Shown in pieces: positions 26,083-35,716 of a DNA stretch of 64,000 nucleotides. This stretch comes from Mycobacterium heidelbergense (GTDB taxonomy: Bacteria; Actinomycetota; Actinomycetes; Mycobacteriales; Mycobacteriaceae). The notes beneath the pieces were generated by a model. The model did no database searches. It saw only the letters and a program-made list of their open reading frames with translations, and was not told the DNA's origin. A program made the position numbers and the translations under genes. Location of the stretch: positions 2,046,001-2,110,000 of the forward strand of contig NZ_AP022615.1 of assembly GCF_010730745.1 (NCBI RefSeq), written 5' to 3'. Positions within the stretch are counted from its first letter, which is position 1, and each line of letters starts with the position of its first letter.

Positions 26083-26948
26083 GCCCCGATGCTCCGTGCC
26101 CGGTACGCCATCAACCGGCTGCCCACGAGGCGAATCGCGGCGCTGCTGGCGAAACCGACCACGCCGAGCGTGATCATCGCGATGACGATCGTCGGGTAGC
26201 GGGTCGTCGTGTACGAGGCATTGATCAGGTAGCCGAGGCCGAACTGGCCCGCGATCATCTCCCCCGCGACGAGCGAGAACCAGGCGACTCCCATGCCGAT
26301 CTGCAGGCCGGTGAAGATGTAGGGCAGCGCCCCGGGAACGACAACCGTGCGCAGCACCGTGCCGGGCCCGGCGCCCAGGCACCGCGCCGCCCGGATCAGG
26401 TTCTGATCGATCGAGTGAACTCCGAGCAACGTGTTCAACGTGACCGCATAGAACGCGGCCAGGTAGGTGAGGAAGATGACCGAACCCTCCCTGGTGTGAA
26501 ACATCAGCATCGCCAGGGGAACCCACGCCAGGATGGGGATGGGTCGGATCAACTCGAAGACCGGAAACGCGTACTGGCGAAATCGCGATGACCACCCCAG
26601 CAGCAGGCCGAGCGGGATCCCCGTAACGAGGGCCGCCGTGAAGGCGATGGCGACGCGCCGAACGCTCGCCCAGATGTGCTCGTAGTAGGACGCGGTGAAA
26701 ATGGACGTGCCGTAGGCCGGATTCGGGTTAACCCATTCCCGAATCACCTCGGTCGGGCCGGGAATGCCGCGAAACCGTGGCAGCGCCAGCGCGTCGACGG
26801 TCAAATACCAGCAGCCGACGAACAGCGCAAAGCCGAGCAGGGCCAGCGGAAGCGCCGGCGACAGAATCCGACGACGCATCGGCTTTGGCCTGGCTACCGC
26901 GCTGCGCTGAGTGGTCAGGGGGATCGCGTCGGTAGACAGGACGCTCAC
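26079..26948 (-). CDS. ABC transporter permease (SsuC/TauC type)
   Basis: First gene of the eight-gene transporter array. It has 289 residues with FELIRPIPILAWVPLAMLMF, the coupling loop IRAARCLGAGPGTVLRTVVVPGALP and IGMGVAWFSLVAGEMI. The GTG at 26948 is preceded by GGAAGG and fits the N-terminal length of homologs; the frame continues upstream to 27092 without family similarity. The roughly 170 bases before it, shared with the end of the decarboxylase gene, should hold the operon promoter. A sulfur-starvation response is expected from the gene content but no regulator site is evident. Confidence 0.87.
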   Translation of the reverse strand: MSVLSTDAIPLTTQRSAVARPKPMRRRILSPALPLALLGFALFVGCWYLTVDALALPRFRGIPGPTEVIREWVNPNPAYGTSIFTASYYEHIWASVRRVAIAFTAALVTGIPLGLLLGWSSRFRQYAFPVFELIRPIPILAWVPLAMLMFHTREGSVIFLTYLAAFYAVTLNTLLGVHSIDQNLIRAARCLGAGPGTVLRTVVVPGALPYIFTGLQIGMGVAWFSLVAGEMIAGQFGLGYLINASYTTTRYPTIVIAMITLGVVGFASSAAIRLVGSRLMAYRARSIGA

Positions 26949-27118
26949 GAGCTGCCTTCCCTGGGAATAGAGAAGCCCCGTGGCTGAAGTTTGAGGCGTG
27001 GCCTCGAATCCGTCGCGGGGCGTTCTGGCGCAGACCCCGCCATCATTTCCGCACCGATGGCGCGCCGCAACGGTATAGATCGCGTTGACCAAAACCCGCC
27101 GGCCGCGGGCGCGCCGAG

Positions 27119-30019
27119 TCAGCCGGTGTGCACCGCGTCGCCGGGGTGCTGTTCGGCGCCGGCCTCGAGGGCGTCGCCCTCGCCGTTGGCCCCTTCGCGC
27201 TTGGCCTGCTTCTTCCTCGACGTTTTCTGTGGCGTTGGCGCCGCCGCGCGCTCCGTGGGGCGGTTTCCGTTGGGTGCCAACCCGACGGTCTCGCCGACCA
27301 TCTCGATGGCCTTCTCGGTGTACACGCGGTAGCCGAATTCCGGTAAGTAGCCGTGGATCTCGGGTGTATCGAGGTCGCGCATGAATTGCAGTATCCCGCG
27401 GCTGAACACCTGGCCGGGCACCAGGACCGGAAATCCTGGAGGGTAGGGCGTCACGAACGTCGCCGACACGACGTCGACCCCCGCCTCCAGCCGTTCGTCA
27501 ATCTGCTCACCGGTGAGGTATTCGCAATTGGTGTCGTCGTAGGAGAGGTAGAACCCTCGGCGGACATCCCCTTCCGGCGTCGGCTCGCTTCCGCTGTGAT
27601 CCAGGAATGCGGGGTGAAAGCCGCTGAAATCGGGGAGGGGCAGCGACATTTCGGTAAGCCGATAGACGGCCCGCGCGAAGTGTTCGCGCTCGCCGACGCT
27701 CATCTCGGAAATGTTTTGGTCGAGCTCACCGGCGATGTTGACCAGGACTTCCACCAGGAAGGCGACGGAGCTGCGGGTGGTGCCGATGTTGGTCATGAAC
27801 AGCACGCTGTTGCGTGACGTCTTGTTGATCTGGATTCCGTAGCGGTCCATCAGCTGCTGGCGTTTGAACGTGTCCCCGTCATAACCCGTCTGCCCGATGA
27901 ACAGGGTGATCCTCGACGGATCGAGCACGAACTCGTCCTGATCCCAGGCCGCCATCATGTTGCGCAGCCCCGAGCGGAGGGGCTGGGCGATGGCCGAGGG
28001 CCGGAAGCGCTCGGGGATCAAATCGGACGTGCGAAGGCATCTCATGTACTTGCTGAGCAGCGGATGGTTGTCGATCGCGTCGCGCAGTTGCATCGCGTTC
28101 TCGATCTGGCGCTGCACCAGCTCGACGCCTTCCAGCGCCACCTGCCGGCGGCCGAGGTCCAGGGACGCGAGGATCTGGTAGTTCGGCGAGGTCGAGGTGT
28201 GCGCCATGTACGCCTCGTGGAACGGCTCCGCCACTTTCTGGTCGAAGTCCTGGTCGAAGACGTGGATCATCGATCCCTGCCGCAGCGCGGTCAGCGTCTT
28301 GTGCGTCGACTGGGTGGCATACACCCGCACCCGGGCCCTGGCCGGGTCGGGCATCAGGCGACGGTCCAAAAGGTCGTCGTCGCTTAGCGATTCGGCGGCA
28401 CCGGCGGCGAAGTGCTCCTCGTAGCGGCGCCGGTAGTCGGGGTTTTGCAGCCGCTCCCGCAACGCCCGCGCCGAGGCCATCGCGGTGCGAGTCCGATAGA
28501 CGGGGTGGAACCGCGCGAACGCGAACCAGGCCTCGTCCCATAAGAACACCAGGTCGGGCTTGATGGCGAGGCACTCCTCCATGACCCGCTCGACATCGTA
28601 GACGATGCCGTCGAAGGTGCAGTTGGTCAGCGACATCATCTTGACGCGGTCGAGCTTGCCGGCGCGCTTGAGTGCCAACAGCTTTGACTTGATCTCGCGC
28701 AGCGGCACCGCGCCGTACATCGAGTAGTCGTTGAGCGGATAGGCTTCCAGGTAAACGACATTCGCACCCGCCAGCATCATCCCGTAGTGGTGCGACTGAT
28801 GGCAGTTGCGGTCGAGCAGCACGATGTCGCCCGGCGCCACCAACGCCTGGGTGACGATCTTGTTCGCCGTCGACGTCCCGTTGGTGACGAAGTACGTGTG
28901 GCGCGACCCGTAGGCCTGCGAGGCCAGCTGTTGCGCTTCGCGCAGCGGCCCGGTCGGCTCGAGCAGTGAGTCAAGACCGCCGCACGTCGCCGACGTCTCG
29001 GCCATGAACACGTCCAGGCCGTAGAAGCCCACCATGTCCTTGATCCAGTGCGAGTTGACGATCGACTTGCCCTGCGAAATCGGCAGGGCGTGAAAGACAC
29101 CCGTGGGCCGGTGGCTGTACTGCTTGAGCGCGCTGAAGAACGGGGTGCGGTAGCGCGCCGCCACCCCCTGCAGGATCGACAGGTGAAGTTCGAGCATGCC
29201 TTCCCGAGCGTGAAACACCCTGCGGAAGTACTGGCCGAGGCGCCCGGCGATGTCTTCCACCTCGATTTCGGTCATGAGGTAGAGGTCGAGCTCGGGCCGC
29301 AGCGTCGCCAGGGAAGTCGCCAGGATCTGGGCGCGTTCTTCGGGCGACTGGTGATCGCCCAACTCGTCCGACACCGCCGTGTCGACGAACTCCGCCAGGG
29401 TCGACAGGTCCCGGGTCGATTGGTGCGAAAAGCGCCGCCGGATCACCACCGCCTGCAGGTTGACGTTCAGTCGTGCGGCGATGAGGGCCTCGTCTCCGCT
29501 GGACACCACGACGAGTTCGTAGACGAATTCGTCGTCGGAGCGGCGCCATTTCCGCACCTCGTTGCGCAGCGCCCGCTCTTGGGCTTCGGTCATCTTTTCG
29601 ACGACGAGGACTTCGAAATAGGGGCGGTCGGCCGGCGTCGCCGTCTGATGCTCGAGCTGGCGCGGATCGGACGGGAACATGTCCAGCTCGTCGGCGCCGG
29701 CGTTGTCCACGTCCCCCGAGCGATACGACTCGGTGGTCAGCGCGCGGTTGATCCGCCCCACCGCCTGCGCGAACTTTTCATAGCTGCCGGCGGCGAAAAG
29801 CCGTTGAACGAGCGCGAATTGGGGAGAGCCGGGATAGGCCCAGTAGGGCTCGACCGTGCTGAGGCGGGCCAGCAGCTCCCGGCACGTGCTCAGGCATTGT
29901 TCTTTCAGCGCCCCCGCGGTGGTGGGGCGCGTCAGCCGATCGGCGGCTTCCTCCAAGCGGCACCACGAGTCGTTGCGGACCTGCCACAGACTGTTGTAGG
30001 CGCGCAAGTGTTCTGTCAT
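27119..30019 (-). CDS. Orn/Lys/Arg decarboxylase family PLP enzyme (Rv2531c-like)
   Basis: A 966-residue fold-type I PLP enzyme. The N-terminal 350 residues include a wing/receiver-like region. The PLP core has the cofactor segments YFVTNGTSTANKIV and LLDRNCHQSHHYG, the aspartate region VFLWDEAWFAFARFHP and the Schiff-base lysine in YATQSTHKTLTALRQGSMIHV (about residue 560). The C-terminal domain is followed by a lysine/alanine-rich tail. It should decarboxylate a basic amino acid to a polyamine; whether lysine, ornithine or arginine is unclear. The ATG at 30019 matches the homolog's N-terminus; the frame continues upstream into low-complexity sequence that is not coding. Confidence 0.9.
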   Translation of the reverse strand: MTEHLRAYNSLWQVRNDSWCRLEEAADRLTRPTTAGALKEQCLSTCRELLARLSTVEPYWAYPGSPQFALVQRLFAAGSYEKFAQAVGRINRALTTESYRSGDVDNAGADELDMFPSDPRQLEHQTATPADRPYFEVLVVEKMTEAQERALRNEVRKWRRSDDEFVYELVVVSSGDEALIAARLNVNLQAVVIRRRFSHQSTRDLSTLAEFVDTAVSDELGDHQSPEERAQILATSLATLRPELDLYLMTEIEVEDIAGRLGQYFRRVFHAREGMLELHLSILQGVAARYRTPFFSALKQYSHRPTGVFHALPISQGKSIVNSHWIKDMVGFYGLDVFMAETSATCGGLDSLLEPTGPLREAQQLASQAYGSRHTYFVTNGTSTANKIVTQALVAPGDIVLLDRNCHQSHHYGMMLAGANVVYLEAYPLNDYSMYGAVPLREIKSKLLALKRAGKLDRVKMMSLTNCTFDGIVYDVERVMEECLAIKPDLVFLWDEAWFAFARFHPVYRTRTAMASARALRERLQNPDYRRRYEEHFAAGAAESLSDDDLLDRRLMPDPARARVRVYATQSTHKTLTALRQGSMIHVFDQDFDQKVAEPFHEAYMAHTSTSPNYQILASLDLGRRQVALEGVELVQRQIENAMQLRDAIDNHPLLSKYMRCLRTSDLIPERFRPSAIAQPLRSGLRNMMAAWDQDEFVLDPSRITLFIGQTGYDGDTFKRQQLMDRYGIQINKTSRNSVLFMTNIGTTRSSVAFLVEVLVNIAGELDQNISEMSVGEREHFARAVYRLTEMSLPLPDFSGFHPAFLDHSGSEPTPEGDVRRGFYLSYDDTNCEYLTGEQIDERLEAGVDVVSATFVTPYPPGFPVLVPGQVFSRGILQFMRDLDTPEIHGYLPEFGYRVYTEKAIEMVGETVGLAPNGNRPTERAAAPTPQKTSRKKQAKREGANGEGDALEAGAEQHPGDAVHTG

Positions 30020-30210
30020 GGCCGGGCCCTTCCCGAGTCGCGGGCGGCTCCGTGTCCCGGAGCGTCGCTCAAGGCTTGCAGACCCAATCCGCCCGGCGGT
30101 TACCGGAAGACAAACACTGCGCATCCGTCGGGTGACGGCCCGAGTAGACGGCGGTAACGGGGCTTTACGCCCTGCGCCGCCCGCGCCCGCGCCGGCCCCG
30201 GCGCCATCCT

Positions 30211-30266
30211 CGAAAGTGCAACTGGCGAAACGTTTCTCGGGAAATGCGTTGCCAGTTGCACTTTCG
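30211..30266. repeat. 16-bp inverted repeat in the decarboxylase/methyltransferase gap
   Basis: CGAAAGTGCAACTGGC at 30211-30226 is repeated as its exact reverse complement at 30251-30266 with a 24-base loop. It lies in the 317-base gap between the start of the decarboxylase and the end of the methyltransferase gene, which holds nothing else I can support apart from the decarboxylase promoter region. No T-run follows, so it may be a mycobacterial-type hairpin terminator for the methyltransferase or an interspersed repeat. Confidence 0.65.
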
Positions 30267-30336
30267 CGGCGCGCTTCACGCTTGACTGGTGCTGCCGGCA
30301 TGGACGTGCTGCCGCCGCGAGGCAAATGCGCTTCCG

Positions 30337-31221
30337 TTAGCCCTTGGCGAGGGTGAACTGCGCGACGTCGGTGTAGCCCTCGCGGAAAAGGTCGGCGCAA
30401 CCGGTGAGGTACTTCATGTACCGGTCGTAGACCTCTTGCGACTGAACCGCGACGGCCTCGTCCCGGCGCGACTCGAGGGCGGCCGCCCACGTGTCGAGGG
30501 TACGGGCGTAGTGCAGGCGCAGCGGCTGGACCCGCTTGACGGTGAAGCCCGCACGCTCGGCATGCTCCTCGACGACCTTGGCGTTGGGGAGATCGCCGCC
30601 CGGAAAGATTTCGTCCATGATGAACTTCATGAACCGCAGCTTGGTCATGGTGATGGGCAGGCCTCGCTCGGCGAACTCCTCTTCGCTCGGCTTGATGATG
30701 GTGTGCAGCAGCATTGCGCCGTCGACGGGAAGCGCCTCGTAGGCCATCTTGAAGAAGTCGGTGTAGCGGTCGCGCCCAAAGTGCTCAAAGGCGCCGATCG
30801 ACACGATGCGATCCACCTTTTCGCCGAACTGCTCCCAGCCTTGCAGTAGCACGCGTTTGGCTCGCGCGCTGGGATGGCCGTCCAGCCGCTGCTGTGCGTG
30901 GGCCTGCTGATTGCGGCTCAGCGTCAGGCCGACCACGTTGACGTCGTAGCGCTCGAGCGCGCGGGTGATCGTGGCGCCCCAGCCGCACCCGATGTCGAGC
31001 AGCGTCATCCCCGGTTGCAGCCCGAGCTTGCCCAGCGAGAGTTCGATCTTGGCGATCTGGGCCTCCTCGAGCGTCATGTCGTCGCGCTCGAAGTAGGCAC
31101 AGCTATAGGTCCGTGTCGGATCGAGGAAGATCCGGAAGAAGTCGTCGGACAGGTCGTAGTGCGCCTGCACGTCCTCGAAATGCGGCTCCAGTCCGACCGT
31201 TTCGCTACGTTTCTCGGTCAA
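30337..31221 (-). CDS. Cyclopropane/mycolic acid methyltransferase (CmaA/PcaA family)
   Basis: A 294-residue S-adenosylmethionine-dependent enzyme of the mycobacterial cyclopropane-mycolic-acid synthase family. It contains HFEDVQAHYDLSDDFFRIFLD, TYSCAYFERDDMTLEEAQ, the SAM motif LLDIGCGWGATITRA, GLTLSRNQQAHA, RIVSIGAFEHFG and the terminal YDRYMKYLTGCADLFREGY. It modifies double bonds in mycolic or other fatty acyl chains. Overall it looks closest to the PcaA/CmaA1 branch, but the exact paralog (cis or trans cyclopropane, methyl branch) cannot be decided by eye. It is convergent to nothing and followed by the inverted repeat at 30211. Confidence 0.9.
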   Translation of the reverse strand: MTEKRSETVGLEPHFEDVQAHYDLSDDFFRIFLDPTRTYSCAYFERDDMTLEEAQIAKIELSLGKLGLQPGMTLLDIGCGWGATITRALERYDVNVVGLTLSRNQQAHAQQRLDGHPSARAKRVLLQGWEQFGEKVDRIVSIGAFEHFGRDRYTDFFKMAYEALPVDGAMLLHTIIKPSEEEFAERGLPITMTKLRFMKFIMDEIFPGGDLPNAKVVEEHAERAGFTVKRVQPLRLHYARTLDTWAAALESRRDEAVAVQSQEVYDRYMKYLTGCADLFREGYTDVAQFTLAKG

Positions 31222-31338
31222 GGCACTACCTCTGACGTTGATTTTTCCGGCTCACGGCGTGCGATCGATGCCGATCGACGTACCGGTTACCAGTGTATCC
31301 GGCCGATCACCAGCGCCGAACTGGTTGCTCTCCGGCGC

Positions 31339-32409
31339 CTACATCCTCGCGCTGTGGCAAGCCTGGTTTCCGCCGCTTCGTTTGGCGGCATACATCGCAC
31401 TGTCGGCGATCATGATGAGTTCGTCAACCAGGCGGGCGACGTCGGGCCGGGTTAGTGGGTCCAGCCTGGCGCTTGCGGTGCCGATGCTGGCCGTGACTCT
31501 CGGGGAGAGCCCCGCGAAGGCCGTGCACAACCGCGCGGCCAACGCTCTCACGTCTGGGGTCGAGGACGTCAACGCGACCAAGAACTCCTCGCCGCCGGCG
31601 CGGCAGATCACCGCGTCGGCGGGAGCATTCTCGCGCAGCAGCTCAGCCACCTCCCGCAGGGCGCGGTCACCGGTTGAATGACCGTGGGTGTCGTTGATGT
31701 GCTTGAAGTTGTCGAGGTCGACCATCAGCACCGCCAGATGGGTGTGCCCCGGCGACGGATTCGCCAAGCGGCTACCGACCCCGTCGGTGAATGCCCGCCG
31801 GTTCAGCAGGCCGGTGAGGACGTCCTCTTCGGAGCGCTGAGCATACATTCTCATGGCTCGTGATACACCCCAAATTCCAAGGGGTACAGACAAATTGAGA
31901 AACGCGTTTATCCATAATGCCGACACCGCCGTGGCCATGTTGACTTCATGAACCAGCCGCAACGCCGCCGCGGTGGCGACCACCACCGCCACTGTGGCGT
32001 TGAAAAGGAGGAGCCGCGGGCTGTGGAAAACCGCGATGTAGCCGCCGGTGACGGCCATGGCGGTACACGCCAGGGCGGCAAGTGCCGCAGTTGGCTGGAC
32101 CAGACTCCACCCGCCGACACACAGCACGCCGATGACCACACCGGCCCGCGATTGTCGACGGGTGGGCCAGTGCGTCAACCACAACACGGTGACGGCGATG
32201 GTGAACGTGGCGGCAACTCCACCGAGGATCACTTCGACGGGATTGGGCCGGTATTGGCTCGGCAATATGGTTAGTGGGACCAATGCCGACGAGCCGGCGA
32301 GGACGGCCAAAAATATCCGCGCCGGACGCAGCATTCCGTGTTGGCGCAGGAACGCGGTGATCCGGTCGTACTCGTCGGGTTGGCTCCACCAAGCCTTCAG
32401 GCGTGACAT
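31339..32409 (-). CDS. Membrane GGDEF protein (diguanylate cyclase), copy 1
   Basis: 356 residues: about six membrane helices (residues 25-190) and a C-terminal GGDEF domain with DVLTGLLNRRAF, MVDLDNFKHINDTHGHSTGD and the active-site loop RAGGEEFLV. It should make cyclic di-GMP from GTP. The inhibitory I-site (RxxD five residues before GGEEF) reads PADA, so product feedback is probably absent. Two related copies lie at 32495-33604 and 37626-38786, with the same N-terminal pattern around the first helices. Confidence 0.9.
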   Translation of the reverse strand: MSRLKAWWSQPDEYDRITAFLRQHGMLRPARIFLAVLAGSSALVPLTILPSQYRPNPVEVILGGVAATFTIAVTVLWLTHWPTRRQSRAGVVIGVLCVGGWSLVQPTAALAALACTAMAVTGGYIAVFHSPRLLLFNATVAVVVATAAALRLVHEVNMATAVSALWINAFLNLSVPLGIWGVSRAMRMYAQRSEEDVLTGLLNRRAFTDGVGSRLANPSPGHTHLAVLMVDLDNFKHINDTHGHSTGDRALREVAELLRENAPADAVICRAGGEEFLVALTSSTPDVRALAARLCTAFAGLSPRVTASIGTASARLDPLTRPDVARLVDELIMIADSAMYAAKRSGGNQACHSARM

Positions 32410-32494
32410 TAGTCAGCGAATGCTACTCCCGCTGTGAGCGTTGCGTTTCGACCCGGCAATCCCGGCCTAAGATCTTGGCCGCGTGCGACGCCAG

Positions 32495-33604
32495 CTACCT
32501 TGCCCCCGGAGGCACCAGCGCGGGATGGTGGCAAACCCGATTGCCCCCAGCGCGTTTGGCCTCGTACATGGCGGCGTCGGAAGTGCTGATCAGGTCCTCG
32601 ATGAGTTGCATATCGGGCGGGGAGGCGTCGAACGCGACCCCGGAGGTTCCGATGCTTGCGGTGATCTCGAAGGGAATCTCAGCTATCGCCGCGCGAAGTC
32701 GTTCGGCCATCGCCACGGGGTTGGGTGTGGCGTCGGTGTCGACGATCACGAACTCCTCTCCCCCGATGCGACTGATCACGGCCGTGGGACGGCAGTTCTC
32801 CTGAAGGGCCGTGGCGACGGCGACCAGGACCCGGTCGCCGACGGCGTGCCCCAGGGTGTCGTTGACTCGCTTGAAGTTGTCCAGGTCGATCACCGCGATC
32901 ACCAAGCACTTTGCCGCGAAGCGATCGCGATGCGTCATTAGCTCATACACCGCGGTGTAGAAGGAGCGCCGGTTGTGCAGGCCGGTGAGCGAATCCCGGT
33001 CGGAACTTCGAAGGTCGGTTCGCAGCGCATGCACCAACGATTGGATCCCGAACGGCACGCCGATGTTCAGTGCCATCACGGTGATGAGGCCGGCGCTGGC
33101 CAGGGCGATGTCACCCGTGGCCTCGACGAATTGATGCGCAAGGATAACCGCGCAGACGGTGGCCGCGGCGAAGTTGACAAGCACGTAATAGCCGGTGTGG
33201 AAGTACGCGATGAAACCGCCGAGGATCGCAAAGGTCGTGCATCCCATTAGCCCCGTGTAGGGGTTCGACAATCCCATGCAGATTATGGCGACGGCGGCGA
33301 TTGCTCCCAGCAAAAATAGGATCGACTGCCGTCGGGTGGGCCAGCGCAGCAGCCAGAGGGTTGCGCCCGCGAATCCCAACACCGATATGACGACGGACGC
33401 GCCCCTCAACGTTGCCTGGGTAGGTCCGGTCGGGCTCCAGAGCATCAGGAGCGGCAAAGCCGCCTGTGATGCGGTGAAGGCGAAGGTTGCCCCCCGCCAC
33501 GCGGTCTGGAGGCCACGGCCCTTCAGGTAGGCGCTGACCCAGTCGTACTGATCGGATTGCCTCACCACCGACGTGCCGATCCGGCGCCGATGTCGCGCCC
33601 GCAA
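32495..33604 (-). CDS. Membrane GGDEF protein (diguanylate cyclase), copy 2
   Basis: 369 residues with the same architecture as the neighbour: membrane helices up to about residue 190, then DSLTGLHNRRSF, VIDLDNFKRVNDTLGHAVGD and SRIGGEEFVIV. The I-site position reads RPTA, lacking the aspartate. The frame opens with TTG at 33604; a GTG about 12 codons inside (VVRQSDQYDWVSAYL) aligns with the copies at 31339 and 37626 and could be the real start. It is separated from copy 1 by 85 bases on the same strand, so this is a tandem duplication. Confidence 0.88.
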   Translation of the reverse strand: MRARHRRRIGTSVVRQSDQYDWVSAYLKGRGLQTAWRGATFAFTASQAALPLLMLWSPTGPTQATLRGASVVISVLGFAGATLWLLRWPTRRQSILFLLGAIAAVAIICMGLSNPYTGLMGCTTFAILGGFIAYFHTGYYVLVNFAAATVCAVILAHQFVEATGDIALASAGLITVMALNIGVPFGIQSLVHALRTDLRSSDRDSLTGLHNRRSFYTAVYELMTHRDRFAAKCLVIAVIDLDNFKRVNDTLGHAVGDRVLVAVATALQENCRPTAVISRIGGEEFVIVDTDATPNPVAMAERLRAAIAEIPFEITASIGTSGVAFDASPPDMQLIEDLISTSDAAMYEAKRAGGNRVCHHPALVPPGAR

Positions 33605-33787
33605 TGAAGCGACGCCGCCATCGGGTAAACCGCCACGAGGTCACACGATGGTTCTGTCACGTGATGAATTAAAGACGAACTTCAATAAAGTGCAACCCCG
33701 CCCAGAATGGCCATCCGTCGGCCGCTCGGCGTCCTGCGGGTTTCGTTGTGCGGGAAGCAATTGCGGCACCTCGTGGTTTCACCGAAA

Positions 33788-34645
33788 ATGCGCATTGGAG
33801 TTGTGTTCCCCCAAACCGAAATCGGCGGAGACCCCGCAGCCGTACGCGCCTACGGGCAGCGCGTCGAAGAACTGGGATTCGCCCACATCCTCGCTTACGA
33901 CCACGTCGTGGGCGCCGACCCGGAGGTGCACCAGGGCTGGCAGGGTCCGTACAACATCGACTCGACTTTCCATGAGCCGTTCGTGGTGTTCGGCTACCTG
34001 GCCGCGCTCACTTCGCTCGAACTCGTCACCGGCGTCATCATCCTCCCGCAACGGCAGTCGGTGTTGGTGGCCAAGCAGGCCGCCGAGGTCGATCTGCTCA
34101 CCGGCGGGCGGTTCCGGCTCGGTATCGGGCTCGGCTGGAACGCCGTCGAGTACGAGGCGCTCGGCGAGGAGTTCACCAACCGCGGCAGGCGCTCGGAGGA
34201 GCAGGTCGAGGTGATGCGCAAGCTGTGGACCGAACGCTCGGTCACCTTCGACGGGAAGTATCACGCGGTGACCGGGGCGGGCCTGGCGCCGCTGCCGACC
34301 CAGCGACCGATCCCGGTGTGGTTCGGCGCGGCGTCCGATCGCGCCTACGAACGCGCCGGGCGGCTCGGCGACGGCTGGTTTCCGATGATGGAACCCGGAC
34401 CCGGCCTCGACTATGCGCGCGCGCAGGTGACGCGCGCCGCGGTGGCCGCGGGGCGGAACCCCGACAGCCTCGGCATGGAAGGCCGGGTCAACTGGACCGG
34501 CGACCCCGACAAGGTCGCCGCCGATATCGCCGCCTGGGAAGCCGCCGGGGCCACACACCTATCGGTGAACACCATGAACGCCAGCCTCGCGACTGTCGAC
34601 GACCACCTGACCGCGTTGGAGCGCGTCGCCGCCAGCCTGAGGTAG
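33788..34645 (+). CDS. LLM-class F420/FMN-dependent oxidoreductase
   Basis: 285 residues of the luciferase-like family, with the N-terminus MRIGVVFPQTEIGGDP, AYDHVVGADPE, the loop GVIILPQRQSVLVAKQAAEVD, LGIGLGWNAVEYEALG and the cofactor segment PIPVWFGAASDRAYERAGRLGDGW. In mycobacteria this branch often uses F420; the cofactor is not certain here. The ATG at 33788 fits the family start; the reading frame runs upstream without similarity. Its substrate is unknown. It is followed by an unrelated transporter gene. Confidence 0.87.
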   Translation: MRIGVVFPQTEIGGDPAAVRAYGQRVEELGFAHILAYDHVVGADPEVHQGWQGPYNIDSTFHEPFVVFGYLAALTSLELVTGVIILPQRQSVLVAKQAAEVDLLTGGRFRLGIGLGWNAVEYEALGEEFTNRGRRSEEQVEVMRKLWTERSVTFDGKYHAVTGAGLAPLPTQRPIPVWFGAASDRAYERAGRLGDGWFPMMEPGPGLDYARAQVTRAAVAAGRNPDSLGMEGRVNWTGDPDKVAADIAAWEAAGATHLSVNTMNASLATVDDHLTALERVAASLR

Positions 34646-34749
34646 GCGTGGCACCACCTGGGTGATGCGCGTGGGCGGCGCGGCTGTAAAAAGGGGGAGC
34701 CAGGAGGCATGCATCCAACGCCCTTCCGACACCGACGGAGAAACCGCTC

Positions 34750-35652
34750 ATGGACAAGGTGGATATCGCCGCGCTGCTCGCGCTGGGCGCTGCGCTGTGC
34801 GTCGCCATCGGCGACGTGCTTCAGCAACGTGCGACACACCGGATCACCGACACGTCGGTCGGCCTCATCGAATTGTTCGCGAGGCTGCTCCGCAATCCAC
34901 GGTGGCGGTGGGGTGCCCTGATGATCGTGGCGAGCATCGTCTTTCAGGCGGCCGCCCTGAACCAGGGTTCGGTGCTGCTGGTGCAGGCGTTGCTTGTGCT
35001 GTCGCTGCTGTTCGCGCTGCCGATCGGTGCGAGGTTGTCCCGCCGCAGGGTGACCGGCCGGGAATGGGTCTGGGCCGTCTTGCTGACCGCGGCGGTGACC
35101 GTGATCGTCACGGTCGGCAACCCGCAGCCCGGCCAGTCGCGCGCATCGCTGCATACCTGGGCCGCGGTGGCGGCGGTGCTCGTGCCGCTGCTGCTCGGCT
35201 GCGTCGTGGCCGCCCGGATCTGGGGCGGCGCCCTGGCCGCGGTGTTGTTCGCGTTCGTGTCGGGTTCGCTGTGGGGGGTCTTCGCGGTCCTCACCAAAGG
35301 GGTCGTCTCCGCGCTCGGCGACGGCGTGGGGGCGGCCGCGCGGACACCCGAGTTGTATGCGTGGCTGGCGGTCGCGCTCGCGGGTTTCGCGTGGGAACAG
35401 TCGGCTTTCCGGGCCGGTGCCCTGACCGCGTCCATGCCGACCCTGCAGGTCGCCCAGCCGGTGGTGGCGGCGGCGCTGGGTGTGGTCGTCCTCGGTGAGA
35501 CGCTGAATACCGGCCGCGCCGGGATGATCGCCCTGGCGGCGGCCGCGCTGCTGATGGCGGCGGCCACCGTCGAACTCGCGCGCGGCGACGCCGTCGATAC
35601 ACACAACAAGGTCGAGGCGCAACTCCCTGACGTCGTCGGCGAACCGGCGTAG
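34750..35652 (+). CDS. DMT-type multispan membrane transporter
   Basis: 300 residues with about ten predicted membrane helices (from ALLALGAALCVAIGDVLQQ to MIALAAAALLMAAATVEL), typical of the drug/metabolite transporter (EamA-like) superfamily in actinobacteria. The repeated two-times-five-helix pattern is visible, with the conserved late motif MPTLQVAQPVVAAALGVVVLGE. Substrate unknown. It lies about 100 bases downstream of the LLM oxidoreductase on the same strand; a link is possible but unsupported. Confidence 0.8.
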   Translation: MDKVDIAALLALGAALCVAIGDVLQQRATHRITDTSVGLIELFARLLRNPRWRWGALMIVASIVFQAAALNQGSVLLVQALLVLSLLFALPIGARLSRRRVTGREWVWAVLLTAAVTVIVTVGNPQPGQSRASLHTWAAVAAVLVPLLLGCVVAARIWGGALAAVLFAFVSGSLWGVFAVLTKGVVSALGDGVGAAARTPELYAWLAVALAGFAWEQSAFRAGALTASMPTLQVAQPVVAAALGVVVLGETLNTGRAGMIALAAAALLMAAATVELARGDAVDTHNKVEAQLPDVVGEPA

Positions 35653-35716
35653 TTACCTTGCGGCGCAACGTCGTTGGGTTGTCCTTCCTGCGTCACGGTG
35701 TGCCGGCGGTAAGGTC

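Noticed and set aside
30020..30490. The N-terminal extension of the decarboxylase frame up to 30490
   Set aside because: The extra residues are low-complexity and homologs begin at MTEHLRAYN, so the start at 30019 is used.
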